A stretch of DNA of 35,017 nucleotides, from positions 1 through 35,017 of the forward strand of contig JAFGBD010000029.1 of NCBI GenBank assembly GCA_016933335.1, written 5' to 3'. Below the pieces are notes generated by a model. The model ran no database searches. It had not been told where the DNA came from and was given only the letters and a program-made list of their open reading frames with translations. The DNA is from Bacteroidales bacterium. GTDB lineage: Bacteria; Bacteroidota; Bacteroidia; Bacteroidales; UBA10428. The position numbers were made by a program, and so were the translations under genes. Positions 6,780-15,268 of the stretch are shown in pieces. Position 1 is the stretch's first letter. The number at the start of each line of letters is the position of its first letter.

Positions 6780-8435
6780 TCATTCCAAAAGCTCGTTAAC
6801 CGGATTCCCCGTACATGCATTCGGATAGGTAATATGCAGGAAAGAAGCTATGGTAGGAGCGATATCAGTAATGTCCACCTGTCTGATAATCCTTGCCCGT
6901 TTTATTTTCCATCCGTACCATATCAGCGGGATCCTGGTATCATAGGCATAGCTTGAATTATGATTTGTAGTGCCGCCTGTTTTTTCTACCCAGCCCGGCT
7001 TAAGATTAAGGATAACATCTCCTGAATTCTTCTGGTTATAGCTGTTTTGAATTTTCTTAAAAATACCGCTTGTAAAATTCGTTGTTTGCAGTGTGCCGGC
7101 CGTAACGGTATTTGCCACTCCTGAAAACTGTAACATAAACCGGGCCACATAATTCTGGAACTCCTCAAACGATAATCTTGAATCTTCAATCAGGGTTCGG
7201 TTCAGGTAAATCTGTTGCGAGTGATAGGCTTTTATCCAGTCACCTTTACCATATATGTTGTTCAATGCACTTTTAAGCAGCATTATCGCACCGTGATAAT
7301 TAAAATAGCCCACAGGTATTTTCATATCATTCAAATAGGCAGGAACCTGTGCGACTCCATGGTCTGCTGCAAAAAAAACAAGTGTGCCCTCCTTTCCAAT
7401 ATTGTGATCAATAAACTCCAGGAAATGTGCAATTTCCCTGTCAAGCCTGATAATGGCATCTTCAACCTCCACTGAATTCGGGCCAAAAAGATTGCCGATG
7501 TATTCAAGCGATGTAAATGAAACGATTAATACATCAGTATAGATATCCTTTCCAAGTTCTTCCTTATTGATGGCAGTAAGTGCAAAGTCCTTAAGCAGAC
7601 TGTTTCCAAAGGGTGTTTTAACGATAATGCCGTAATCGTTTTTCTTTTTCGTTGAAGCTGAAAGCATACGAAGGTTATATGGAAAAGCAACCTGTCCTTT
7701 GAATCCTTCCTCGTACTTGTTATTATCAGGCATACTTTCAGTATATTGATTAAGCGGCAAAATGGTATTCCATTCCTGGTCCAAATATATGTCAGGAAGT
7801 TTCTTAACATTAAATGAATCAACCCACTGTGGCAGTGAATCGGTATAATATGAGCTGGTTATAAAATTCCCGGTCACCGGATCAAACCAGTATGCACTGC
7901 TGGCAGTATGGCCTCCCGATAACACGGCAGGGTTTGCATCGAGTGAAACACTGATAACCTTTGACCTGAAATTATTTGAAAGTCGAAGTTCATCGGTAAA
8001 AGTCGTTGACATGAGATTCAGAGGTGAGTTCCTGCCGGCTTCATAACTACCGCCAATGGTTTTCTGATTATTGTCCTCGGTATTTCCCACGGTTATGTCC
8101 TGCAGGTTCAGATACCATTCCTTTGCCACAATGCCGTGCCCGGATGGTGTCGCACCTGTCATTATTGTGGCATGGCCGACACCTTCCTGGGAAAAAAGAT
8201 AGTTGAAACTTGTATTACTGCAGAATGTTCCTCTTTCAATCATTTTCCTGATACCGTTTTCACCCAGTTTATCCCAGTAGCGGTAGATATAATCAAACCT
8301 CATCTGACTGATAACCATACCTATTATAAGCTTTGGCTGTTCTGTGGGAATTCTTGTTACCTCCTGTGAATAGGAATAAAATGTAACGGTTAACAGCAAA
8401 AACATACCTGTCATCAAAGAACTGTTTCTTTTCAT
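6780..8435 (-). CDS. PafA-type alkaline phosphatase family protein with a degraded active site (probable pseudoenzyme)
   Basis: A 551-residue secreted protein (signal peptide MKRNSSLMTGMFLLLTVTFYSYSQ) of the alkaline phosphatase superfamily, collinear over its whole length with Elizabethkingia PafA (shared IGMVISQMRFDY, GHATIMTG, FGPNSVEVED, AADHG and ITDIAPTIASFL type blocks). As I recall PafA numbering, its residues are D38, T79 (nucleophile), N100, K162, R164, D305, H309, D352, H353 and H486. The matching positions here are S43, E84, K105, D166, N168, E311, N315, D358, H359 and H492. The nucleophile, the phosphate-contacting residues and four of seven metal ligands are thus replaced, while the fold-defining sequence is kept. 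Normal phosphomonoesterase activity is unlikely; a binding or altered catalytic role is inferred. The frame is intact, so it is not a decaying pseudogene. Confidence 0.85.
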   Translation of the reverse strand: MKRNSSLMTGMFLLLTVTFYSYSQEVTRIPTEQPKLIIGMVISQMRFDYIYRYWDKLGENGIRKMIERGTFCSNTSFNYLFSQEGVGHATIMTGATPSGHGIVAKEWYLNLQDITVGNTEDNNQKTIGGSYEAGRNSPLNLMSTTFTDELRLSNNFRSKVISVSLDANPAVLSGGHTASSAYWFDPVTGNFITSSYYTDSLPQWVDSFNVKKLPDIYLDQEWNTILPLNQYTESMPDNNKYEEGFKGQVAFPYNLRMLSASTKKKNDYGIIVKTPFGNSLLKDFALTAINKEELGKDIYTDVLIVSFTSLEYIGNLFGPNSVEVEDAIIRLDREIAHFLEFIDHNIGKEGTLVFFAADHGVAQVPAYLNDMKIPVGYFNYHGAIMLLKSALNNIYGKGDWIKAYHSQQIYLNRTLIEDSRLSFEEFQNYVARFMLQFSGVANTVTAGTLQTTNFTSGIFKKIQNSYNQKNSGDVILNLKPGWVEKTGGTTNHNSSYAYDTRIPLIWYGWKIKRARIIRQVDITDIAPTIASFLHITYPNACTGNPVNELLE

Positions 8436-8537
8436 CGGCTAATCCATCATTTTAGTTAATATAAATTTCAAACTGAATTTTAACTCTGATTATCATCTGG
8501 TTCATTAATTCTGTTTTTCGCAGAAGAATCAATGCTG

Positions 8538-8545
8538 CAAATATA
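8538..8545 (-). promoter_or_regulatory. Candidate -7 element for the PafA-like gene
   Basis: Read on the minus strand this is TATATTTG, a full match to TAnnTTTG, about 93 bases upstream of the ATG. No clear TTTG or TTG lies at the expected -33 distance, so support is partial. Confidence 0.35.
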
Positions 8546-8595
8546 TACTTTTTAGTATGCCGGTTATTGTGATGAAACTGTAATATTTGTTTATA

Positions 8596-10278
8596 TCACA
8601 GACCATGCCGGATCTTAAGTATTTTAAACTGTCTTTCAAAAGAGCCATTCCTGACTTTCAGTATATAGAAACCAGCACTTAAGAGACCTGTATCTATTTC
8701 AATAACGTCAGGAAAAGTTGCTTCATACATCGTGTTGATAATTTTTTTACCTGAAACATCGAATATTTCAATCAATACCCCGCCGGTTATGGTATCGTTA
8801 ATCATAATCTTAAGATTTGAGGCGAAAGGATTCGGGTAAACCAATACAGGAATACCAACCGGTTCGAGCCTAATATTAACTTCTGTCCGGGCAGCATCCG
8901 GAACCTTCACAGCCAGGACTTTGGAGTAATAACCATCAGCACTGGCTGACAGACTGTAATCGCCTCCGTTGATCATCCGGTAATATACTCCTGTTGATCT
9001 GTCTGAATAGACAAAGGAACGGTCAAAATCATGATCATTTATAAAAATTCTTGCCTCCACCGGTTTTCCCGTTACGGAATCTGTAACAGTGCCTGTAATA
9101 CCCGTGAAGCAGTTAACCAGGTAGTTGACCAGTGCTTTTTTATTATATTCCCAGAGGTTATCCAGGGCATCTCCTTCGGGAAACCTGTTTTGTGATAACT
9201 CGATGGTAACTTCCCGGCCATGCAGGTAATAATTTACATAATCCTGTCTTCCGCCGGTTATTTTATACCATTCATACCCGTTGGTAATGCCGTTGTTCAG
9301 ATCATCCATGTAACCGGGTGTACTGTATTTATGAACGGTATCGGCGTATTGTCTTGACAGCCTGATATACCATTCATCATCAGCATGTCTTCTTTGCCAC
9401 ATATCCCAGGGATAATTAACCACTTCAGCGCCATCATGAAAATTGGCAGAAAGGGTAATGCTCCTGTGATCCATAAAATCTATCATGCAGTGGATTTCCG
9501 GCTGATTGCTGTCATCTTTTATGCTTTCCGGATTTGGAAAACCACGGTTGAGATCTATATTATTAAGGTTAAACCTTTTAGCTCCCGCCACGGTGGTGTC
9601 GCTTAAAAAATATAATCCGTCAGGATTTGCCAGAGGGTTGATAAATATTTCTGCATGATCAACAAGGTTAGTGATCCTGTCCTCAAAACCGTAACTGTTA
9701 AGGATATGATCAATAAGCCTTAACATGATTACAAATCCTGCGGGTTCATCTCCATGCATTGTCGAAGTGTAAAAAACCTCGGGTTCGGATTCATCATTGT
9801 TAACGTTATCTGAAATCTTTACAGCAAGCATCTTTTTCCCTCCGACGCTTACACCGATTTCTATCAGATTACACAGACCAGGAAAATCTTTTGCATATTT
9901 CTCCATTAAACCGATGTATTGCTGGTAGGTGGGGTAGGTTCTCCATTCCCCGTCAGTTGTGCTTTTCAGTGTTCGCTGAGGTTTATAGCGCAGTGACGGG
10001 GGAGTCAGCATTTCAAAGGGTATTTTCAGCTGAAGAAATCTGTTAAACTGTTCTTCGTTCGAATATGCAAAAACAGTATCACTGCTTAACCCCGTGATGG
10101 AAAGAAGGTCTGAAAGATATTGAACTGTAAAGGATCCCTGAAGAACAAAGCAAAAATAGATTTCGCCCCGGTCCTTCAGCTGCGAACGTGCTTCTTCAAT
10201 CAACCTGCCATTCTGGGCGTAAAATGATAATGTGGAAATGAATAAAAATAATATGGTGAAAATATTGCTCCTAGACAT
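8596..10278 (-). CDS. Secreted M14 family zinc carboxypeptidase with T9SS type A sorting domain
   Basis: 560 residues from the ATG at 10278, chosen because it is followed immediately by a signal peptide (MSRSNIFTILFLFISTLSFYAQ); a longer in-frame extension runs into ychF. The catalytic domain (~105-395) holds the HxxE zinc motif (His175, Glu178 in MHGDEPAG), the third zinc ligand His281 (NFHDGAE) and the catalytic Glu360 (VTIELSQ). A carboxypeptidase regulatory-like beta-sandwich follows at ~395-470 (ITGTVTDSVTGKPVEARI). The end (~478-560) is a T9SS type A sorting domain starting at VYPNPFASN and ending with the usual G-[FI]-Y-hydrophobic strand. The enzyme should be exported across the outer membrane and trim C-terminal residues from peptides. 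Its start overlaps the ychF stop by 8 bases. Confidence 0.93.
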   Translation of the reverse strand: MSRSNIFTILFLFISTLSFYAQNGRLIEEARSQLKDRGEIYFCFVLQGSFTVQYLSDLLSITGLSSDTVFAYSNEEQFNRFLQLKIPFEMLTPPSLRYKPQRTLKSTTDGEWRTYPTYQQYIGLMEKYAKDFPGLCNLIEIGVSVGGKKMLAVKISDNVNNDESEPEVFYTSTMHGDEPAGFVIMLRLIDHILNSYGFEDRITNLVDHAEIFINPLANPDGLYFLSDTTVAGAKRFNLNNIDLNRGFPNPESIKDDSNQPEIHCMIDFMDHRSITLSANFHDGAEVVNYPWDMWQRRHADDEWYIRLSRQYADTVHKYSTPGYMDDLNNGITNGYEWYKITGGRQDYVNYYLHGREVTIELSQNRFPEGDALDNLWEYNKKALVNYLVNCFTGITGTVTDSVTGKPVEARIFINDHDFDRSFVYSDRSTGVYYRMINGGDYSLSASADGYYSKVLAVKVPDAARTEVNIRLEPVGIPVLVYPNPFASNLKIMINDTITGGVLIEIFDVSGKKIINTMYEATFPDVIEIDTGLLSAGFYILKVRNGSFERQFKILKIRHGL

Positions 10279-11368
10279 TAAATCTGATATGAAGAATATC
10301 CCCGTCATCAACAATATACTGCCTGCCTTCAATATGAAACTTACCGGCTTCCCTGGCTTTATGCTCCGAACCCAGCTCAATGAAATCGTGGTATTTCATG
10401 ACTTCCGCCCTGATAAATCCTCTCTCCATATCGCTGTGGATAGCGCCGGCTGCCTGCTGGGCGTTCATTCCTTTTTTAATGGTCCATGCCCTGATCTCTT
10501 TTGGCCCCATGGTAAAAAAAGATATCAGGCTCAGGGATGCATAGGCTGAACGGATAACCTTGTTAACACCCGGTTCTGACAATCCGGCATCCTGCAAAAA
10601 GGCCTTTCTGTCTTCAGGATCTTCAAGTTCTGCTATTTCAGCTTCAAGTTCCCCGGCAATGACAAGTATCTCCGGATTCTTACCTTCCAGAAAGACCCTG
10701 ACCTGCCCGGTATAATTATTACCTGAAACAGCTGAAGCATCATCAACATTACAAACATAGAGCACCGGTTTGACAGTCAGAAGAAACAGATCATCTATAT
10801 GTTTTCTTTCTTCATCATCCAGCTCAAGGTCACGAAGGTTCTGCATATTCTCGAGGTGATCCTTGATCACTGAAAGCACATCAACTCCCTTTTTTGCGTT
10901 CTTATCACCTGCTTTGGCAGCTTTTTCAAGTTTTTCCAGTTTTTTATCGACTGATTCAAGATCTTTAACCTGGAGTTCCAGGTCAATTGTTTCGATATCC
11001 CTGACCGGATTGACCGAACCATCAACATGCGGAAGGTTTTGATCATCAAAACAGCGGAGGACATGGATAAGCGCATCTGTATTACGAATGTCGCCCAGAA
11101 ACTTATTCCCCACTCCTTCGCCTTTGCTTGATCCTTTTGTTAATCCGGGAATATCAACGATCTCAACCGTTGCCGGAACCAGCTTTTCTGTTGCCTGGAA
11201 TTTATTCAGTACATCCAGCCTGTCATCAGGAACATTGATGACACCTATATTCGATTTGCTTGAACTGAAAGCGTAACTGCCGGTCTCTCCCTTCGTAGTT
11301 GACATACAATTAAAAAGGGTGGTCTTGCCCACATTGGCAATCCCGATAATTCCACATTTTAGTGCCAT
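10271..11368 (-). CDS. ychF: YchF/OLA1 family P-loop ATPase
   Basis: A 365-residue Obg-related P-loop protein; the family prefers ATP over GTP, binds ribosomes and is implicated in oxidative stress responses. The P-loop GIANVGKTT is at residues ~7-15, the Walker B-like DIPGLTKGSSKGEGVGN near 70, and the usual NKxD base-specificity motif is replaced by NVDD, as expected for YchF. A coiled-coil insertion lies around 125-175 (KDLESVDKKLEKLEKAAKAG) and the C-terminal TGS domain ends GDILHIRFNV. It is transcribed toward, and overlaps by 8 bases, the M14 carboxypeptidase gene. A good minus-strand promoter lies just upstream, at 11392-11423. Confidence 0.96.
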   Translation of the reverse strand: MALKCGIIGIANVGKTTLFNCMSTTKGETGSYAFSSSKSNIGVINVPDDRLDVLNKFQATEKLVPATVEIVDIPGLTKGSSKGEGVGNKFLGDIRNTDALIHVLRCFDDQNLPHVDGSVNPVRDIETIDLELQVKDLESVDKKLEKLEKAAKAGDKNAKKGVDVLSVIKDHLENMQNLRDLELDDEERKHIDDLFLLTVKPVLYVCNVDDASAVSGNNYTGQVRVFLEGKNPEILVIAGELEAEIAELEDPEDRKAFLQDAGLSEPGVNKVIRSAYASLSLISFFTMGPKEIRAWTIKKGMNAQQAAGAIHSDMERGFIRAEVMKYHDFIELGSEHKAREAGKFHIEGRQYIVDDGDILHIRFNV

Positions 11369-11391
11369 GATATTATCTGGTTATATGCAAA

Positions 11392-11423
11392 CAAAAATAC
11401 ACTTTATCCCTGCCAATTTCAAA
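11392..11423 (-). promoter_or_regulatory. Promoter of ychF
   Basis: On the minus strand: TTTG (11423-11420), a 20-base spacer, then TATTTTTG (11399-11392), matching TTTG-N19/20-TAnnTTTG. Transcription would start near 11385, about 17 bases before the ATG. It probably also drives the overlapping carboxypeptidase gene. Confidence 0.6.
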
Positions 11424-11495
11424 AAGAAAATCTTTGTAATATATGTAAAGGAACCGGAGCAGTTATTTTGTTTATTTTTTAAGCAAAATGTGATT

Positions 11496-11526
11496 TTAGT
11501 GCTTTAAAATAAACTTTTTATCTTTG
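11496..11526 (+). promoter_or_regulatory. Promoter of the transketolase gene
   Basis: TATCTTTG at 11519-11526 is a perfect TAnnTTTG -7 element. The expected -33 position carries only a partial match (TTAG, 11496-11499) at 19 bases. The start point would be near 11533, giving a ~68-base leader that contains a small hairpin. Confidence 0.55.
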
Positions 11527-11553
11527 CAACTTTAATTACAGATATGATATCCC

Positions 11554-11566
11554 CCGACTTCGTCGG
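11554..11566 (+). other. Small stem-loop in the transketolase leader
   Basis: CCGAC-TTC-GTCGG forms a 5-bp GC-rich stem with a 3-base loop, about 35 bases before the ATG. There is no T-run, so it is not a terminator. It may stabilise the mRNA 5' end or affect translation, but could be neutral. Confidence 0.4.
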
Positions 11567-11600
11567 AATTGCTCATTATAAATAACATAAATAATAACCA

Positions 11601-13649
11601 ATGGACAGAGAAATTATTAATAAAGCCGCAGACAATATTCGCATCCTGTCAGCAGCAATGGTTGAAAAAGCCAGATCGGGACATCCCGGAGGTGCAATGG
11701 GAGGTGCTGATTTTATCAATTTACTTTTTACCGAATTCCTTAACTGGGATCCGGATGATATGGAATGGAAAAACCGTGACAGGTTTTTTCTTGATCCGGG
11801 GCATATGTCTCCCATGTTATACTCCGTTCTTACCCTGACAGGCAACTTCAGCATGGATGATATCAAGTCTTTCCGCCAATGGGGAAGTCCGACACCAGGT
11901 CATCCTGAAAAAGATACCAGCCGTGGCATTGAAAACACATCGGGACCGCTTGGACAGGGACATGTAATGGCCATTGGTGCGGCAATCGCGGAAAGATTCC
12001 TGGTTGCACGATTTGGAGAATGGATGGCACATAAAACATATACGCTTATTTCTGACGGAGGTATCCAGGAAGAAATATCACAGGCTGCAGGACGTCTGGC
12101 CGGACACCTGGGATTGCATAACTTCGTTATGTTTTATGATTCCAATGATATTCAGCTTTCTACAGAAACCAGTGCAGTAACAAGTGAAAACACAGCCAAA
12201 AAGTACGAAGCCTGGGGATGGAGGGTTATCACCATAAACGGCAATGATCAGGATGAAATCCGCAATGCACTTAAAGCTGCAACCGGAGAGAAGGAAAGGC
12301 CGACCATCATTATCGGCAAGACAACGATGGGTAAAGGTGCGCTGACCGCCGATGGCCAGTCATTTGAAAGACAGACTTCAACCCACGGTATGCCATTGAG
12401 CGGGGCCGGGGCATCATTTGAAAAAACCATTGAACACCTTGGAGGCAATCCTGAAAACCCGTTCGCAATATTCCCCGAGGTACAACAATACTACCGTGAA
12501 GTCCTGAAACAAAAAAGGGCTCAGGCCGGGGCCAAAAAAACCGCCGAAGAACAGTGGGCAAAAGAAAATCCTGAACTGGCAAAAAAACTGAACTTGTTCT
12601 TCTCAGGTAAAGCTCCGGAAATTGATTACAGCCAGATCATCCAGAAGGAAGACAGTGCTACCAGAGCCGCATCGGCTGTTGTGCTTGAATTTCTTGCAAA
12701 AAATGTGGAAAACATGATTGTGGCTTCAGCCGATTTATCCAACAGCGACAAGACCGATGGATTTCTTAAAAACACAAAAGCATTTACAAGAGGAGACTTT
12801 TCAGGTGCTTTCCTGCAGGCAGGGGTATCGGAACTGACCATGTCTGCCATATCCGTTGGCATTGCGCTTCATGGCGGAGTCATTCCGGCCTGCGGAACAT
12901 TCTTTGTTTTTTCAGATTACATGAAACCTGCAGTCAGACTTGCGGCATTGATGGAGGTTCCTGTCAAGTTTATCTGGACACATGATGCATTCCGTGTCGG
13001 GGAAGACGGTCCTACTCATCAGCCGGTCGAGCAGGAAGCCCAGATCAGGCTGATGGAAAAACTTAAAAATCATTCGGGTCATAACAGTATGCTGGTGCTG
13101 AGGCCGGCAGACTGCCATGAAACAACCATTGCATGGAAAATGGCACTTGAAAATACAAAATCGCCCACAGCCCTGATCCTTTCACGCCAGAATATCACCA
13201 CACTGCCTGCCAAAGCAGGTTCAACCAGGTACCAGGATGCACAACAGGCATACAAGGGTGCCTATATTGTGCAGGAAGCCAAAGGTACGCCTGATGTGGT
13301 TCTTGTTGCAAATGGATCAGAGGTCTCAACCCTTGTTTCGGGCGCTGACAGATTAAGACAGGAAAAAGGTCTCAAAGTTCAGGTCGTCTCTGCAATATCT
13401 GAAGGTCTGTTCAGGCAGCAAAGCAGAGATTACCAGGAAAAGGTCATTCCGGAGAATATTCCATGCTTCGGGCTGACAGCCGGACTACCGGTTACATTGC
13501 AGGGACTGGTCGGATTAAAAGGTAAAGTAATTGGTGTTGAGTGTTTTGGTTACTCAGCTCCGTATAAAGTACTTGATGAAAAACTTGGTTTTACTGCCGA
13601 TAATGTTTATCAACAGGTACTGACTTTTCTGTCGGAAATCAAAAAGTAA
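11601..13649 (+). CDS. tkt: Transketolase
   Basis: A 682-residue full-length transketolase, which transfers two-carbon ketol units in the non-oxidative pentose phosphate pathway using thiamine diphosphate and a divalent metal. The N-terminal domain has SGHPGGAMG, the DPGHMSPMLY block and SDGGIQEEIS at the diphosphate/metal site (where many bacteria have GDG). The pyrimidine-binding domain carries the SELTMSAISVGIALHGG block, and the EDGPTHQPVEQ motif lies at the active site. The C-terminal domain ends around GVECFGYSAPYKVLDEKLG. Length is normal. The gene has its own promoter and a strong terminator, so it is probably monocistronic. It belongs to the subgroup that lacks the canonical GDG, which I believe is common in Bacteroidota. 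Confidence 0.95.
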   Translation: MDREIINKAADNIRILSAAMVEKARSGHPGGAMGGADFINLLFTEFLNWDPDDMEWKNRDRFFLDPGHMSPMLYSVLTLTGNFSMDDIKSFRQWGSPTPGHPEKDTSRGIENTSGPLGQGHVMAIGAAIAERFLVARFGEWMAHKTYTLISDGGIQEEISQAAGRLAGHLGLHNFVMFYDSNDIQLSTETSAVTSENTAKKYEAWGWRVITINGNDQDEIRNALKAATGEKERPTIIIGKTTMGKGALTADGQSFERQTSTHGMPLSGAGASFEKTIEHLGGNPENPFAIFPEVQQYYREVLKQKRAQAGAKKTAEEQWAKENPELAKKLNLFFSGKAPEIDYSQIIQKEDSATRAASAVVLEFLAKNVENMIVASADLSNSDKTDGFLKNTKAFTRGDFSGAFLQAGVSELTMSAISVGIALHGGVIPACGTFFVFSDYMKPAVRLAALMEVPVKFIWTHDAFRVGEDGPTHQPVEQEAQIRLMEKLKNHSGHNSMLVLRPADCHETTIAWKMALENTKSPTALILSRQNITTLPAKAGSTRYQDAQQAYKGAYIVQEAKGTPDVVLVANGSEVSTLVSGADRLRQEKGLKVQVVSAISEGLFRQQSRDYQEKVIPENIPCFGLTAGLPVTLQGLVGLKGKVIGVECFGYSAPYKVLDEKLGFTADNVYQQVLTFLSEIKK

Positions 13650-13677
13650 GCACATAGCATGCATCATAATAACCGGC

Positions 13678-13708
13678 GCGCAGGCAATAAGTTGCCTGCG
13701 CTTTTTTT
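13678..13708 (+). terminator. Intrinsic terminator of tkt
   Basis: GCGCAGGCAA (13678-13687) pairs perfectly with TTGCCTGCGC (13692-13701) around the loop TAAG and is followed by seven T. It lies 29 bases after the transketolase stop and separates that gene from the vWA operon. Confidence 0.92.
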
Positions 13709-13818
13709 ACGGTAACTTCAGCCTGCATACATAATAATTTAAAACAAAAATCTGTTATTATTCTGTGCATTACTTTGTTGCCATATCTGATGAAATTATC
13801 TTAAATTTATCAGAGCAT

Positions 13819-13850
13819 ATCAATAAATCAATAAATCAATGAATCAATCT
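13819..13850 (+). repeat. Four tandem 8-base repeats just before the vWA gene
   Basis: Four consecutive octamers, ATCAATAA, ATCAATAA, ATCAATGA and ATCAATCT, end two bases before the ATG of the vWA protein. Two copies are identical and two differ by one or two bases. Located in the leader, a copy-number change would alter the spacing between promoter or ribosome contact region and start codon without affecting the reading frame. Confidence 0.65.
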
Positions 13851-13852
13851 GA

Positions 13853-15247
13853 ATGATGAATGTAAGAAAAATCATACTGAGCCTGGCAATACCCGGGATA
13901 ATGATGTCAGTGAATCTTCTCGGACAGGACAGGCTTAAATACCAGCCACCCGATACCAGAATCCTTTTTATTTTTGATGCTTCACAAAGCATGATGGGCT
14001 TCTGGCAGAAGAACAAAAAAATTGATATTGCCCGCAAGGTGATGATCCATATGATAGACAGCCTTGAAAATCTGAAAAATGTAAGGATGGCCCTCAGGCT
14101 TTATGGACACCAGAGCCCTGTTCCGCCCCAGGATTGCAGTGACACAAAACTGGAAGTACCATTTGGTGAAAACAATGCCGCCAAGATCCGGCAAAAGCTT
14201 CGTTTTGTCATCCCGAAAGGAACAACTCCCATTGCAGGTTCGCTGGAGGCCGGTGCCGGTGATTTTCCTCCCGATTGTGATAACTGCCGCAATATCATTA
14301 TATTGATTACAGATGGTATTGAGGCCTGTGAAGGCGATCCGTGTGAAGTTTCATATGAACTGCAGAAACAGGGCATCGTTCTGAAACCATTTGTAATAGG
14401 TATCGGGATAGATGAAGGATTCAAAGCAACCTTCGACTGTATCGGTCATTACTATAATGCCATTGAAGAAGAAAAATTCGGTGAGGTGATGGAGGTTGTT
14501 ATTTCACAGGCTTTGAACGCTACCACCGCCCAGGTAAATTTACTGGATATCAACGGAAATCCGACCGAATCCAACGTCAACATGACATTTTACGACCACT
14601 TCTCCGGTAAAATAATATATAATTATGTTCATACCATGAACCATCGTGGAAAACCAGACACTCTGATACTGGATCACCTGATCACCTACGATGTAAAAAT
14701 TCATACCATTCCGCCTGTGACCATTGAAAATATCAAGCTTACAATCGGAAAGCATACGGTAATGGCTGCTGATGTGCCCCAGGGCTCTCTGGTACTGATG
14801 ACCAAAGACGGACATCAGTATCGTGACCAGCAATTTCTTGTGAGGCAGGCAGGAAAAAGCAAGACCCTTAATGTTCAGAAAATGTATGAAGAAGAAAAAT
14901 ACCTGGTTGGCAAATACGACATTGAAATACCCATATTACCCAGGCTTTACCTGAAAAACGTTGATATCAGCCAAAGTCATACAACCACCATCGAGATTCC
15001 AAGACCGGGCATACTGACATTGATAAAATCGTCTGCAGGTTATGGAAGCATTTACCTCAGAAAAAGCAATAAAGAAGAAGAATGGGTTACCAATATCAAT
15101 CCCAGGACAAAAATTGAATCACTGGTCATCCAGCCCGGAACATACCGCATTGTATTCAGGGCACAGAATGCGAAACAAACCTTGTATACCATCAACAAAA
15201 GCGTTAAAATCATATCAGGAGGTTCTGAGTCTGTCCAGTTGTTTTGA
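13853..15247 (+). CDS. Secreted von Willebrand factor A domain protein
   Basis: 464 residues with a signal peptide (MMNVRKIILSLAIPGIMMS...LLGQ). The vWA domain spans ~35-220 and has a complete metal-ion-dependent adhesion site: FDASQSM (DxSxS), the Thr in KGTTPIAG, and ITDGIEAC with the Asp. Paired cysteines (QDCSD, PDCDNC, EACEGDPCE) suggest disulfides and an extracytoplasmic location. Residues ~225-464 are beta-rich, with two or three Ig/CNA-B-like segments (TAQVNLLDINGNPTESNV, then RPGILTLIKSSAGYGS). No T9SS sorting domain or C-terminal anchor is present. It is 21 bases upstream of an ECF sigma factor and probably heads that operon; MIDAS-dependent ligand binding and sensing in the envelope is inferred. 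Confidence 0.88.
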   Translation: MMNVRKIILSLAIPGIMMSVNLLGQDRLKYQPPDTRILFIFDASQSMMGFWQKNKKIDIARKVMIHMIDSLENLKNVRMALRLYGHQSPVPPQDCSDTKLEVPFGENNAAKIRQKLRFVIPKGTTPIAGSLEAGAGDFPPDCDNCRNIIILITDGIEACEGDPCEVSYELQKQGIVLKPFVIGIGIDEGFKATFDCIGHYYNAIEEEKFGEVMEVVISQALNATTAQVNLLDINGNPTESNVNMTFYDHFSGKIIYNYVHTMNHRGKPDTLILDHLITYDVKIHTIPPVTIENIKLTIGKHTVMAADVPQGSLVLMTKDGHQYRDQQFLVRQAGKSKTLNVQKMYEEEKYLVGKYDIEIPILPRLYLKNVDISQSHTTTIEIPRPGILTLIKSSAGYGSIYLRKSNKEEEWVTNINPRTKIESLVIQPGTYRIVFRAQNAKQTLYTINKSVKIISGGSESVQLF

Positions 15248-15268
15248 TAGCCTGTATTTTACCATGGC

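Noticed and set aside
12040..12090. Transketolase with a broken thiamine diphosphate motif (SDGG instead of GDG)
   Set aside because: The remaining catalytic blocks are intact and I believe SDGGIQEE is normal for the Bacteroidota transketolase subgroup, so this is not evidence of inactivity.
13770..13777. TTACTTTG as the promoter of the vWA/ECF operon
   Set aside because: It has a mismatch at the conserved second position and no -33 TTTG or TTG at the right distance.
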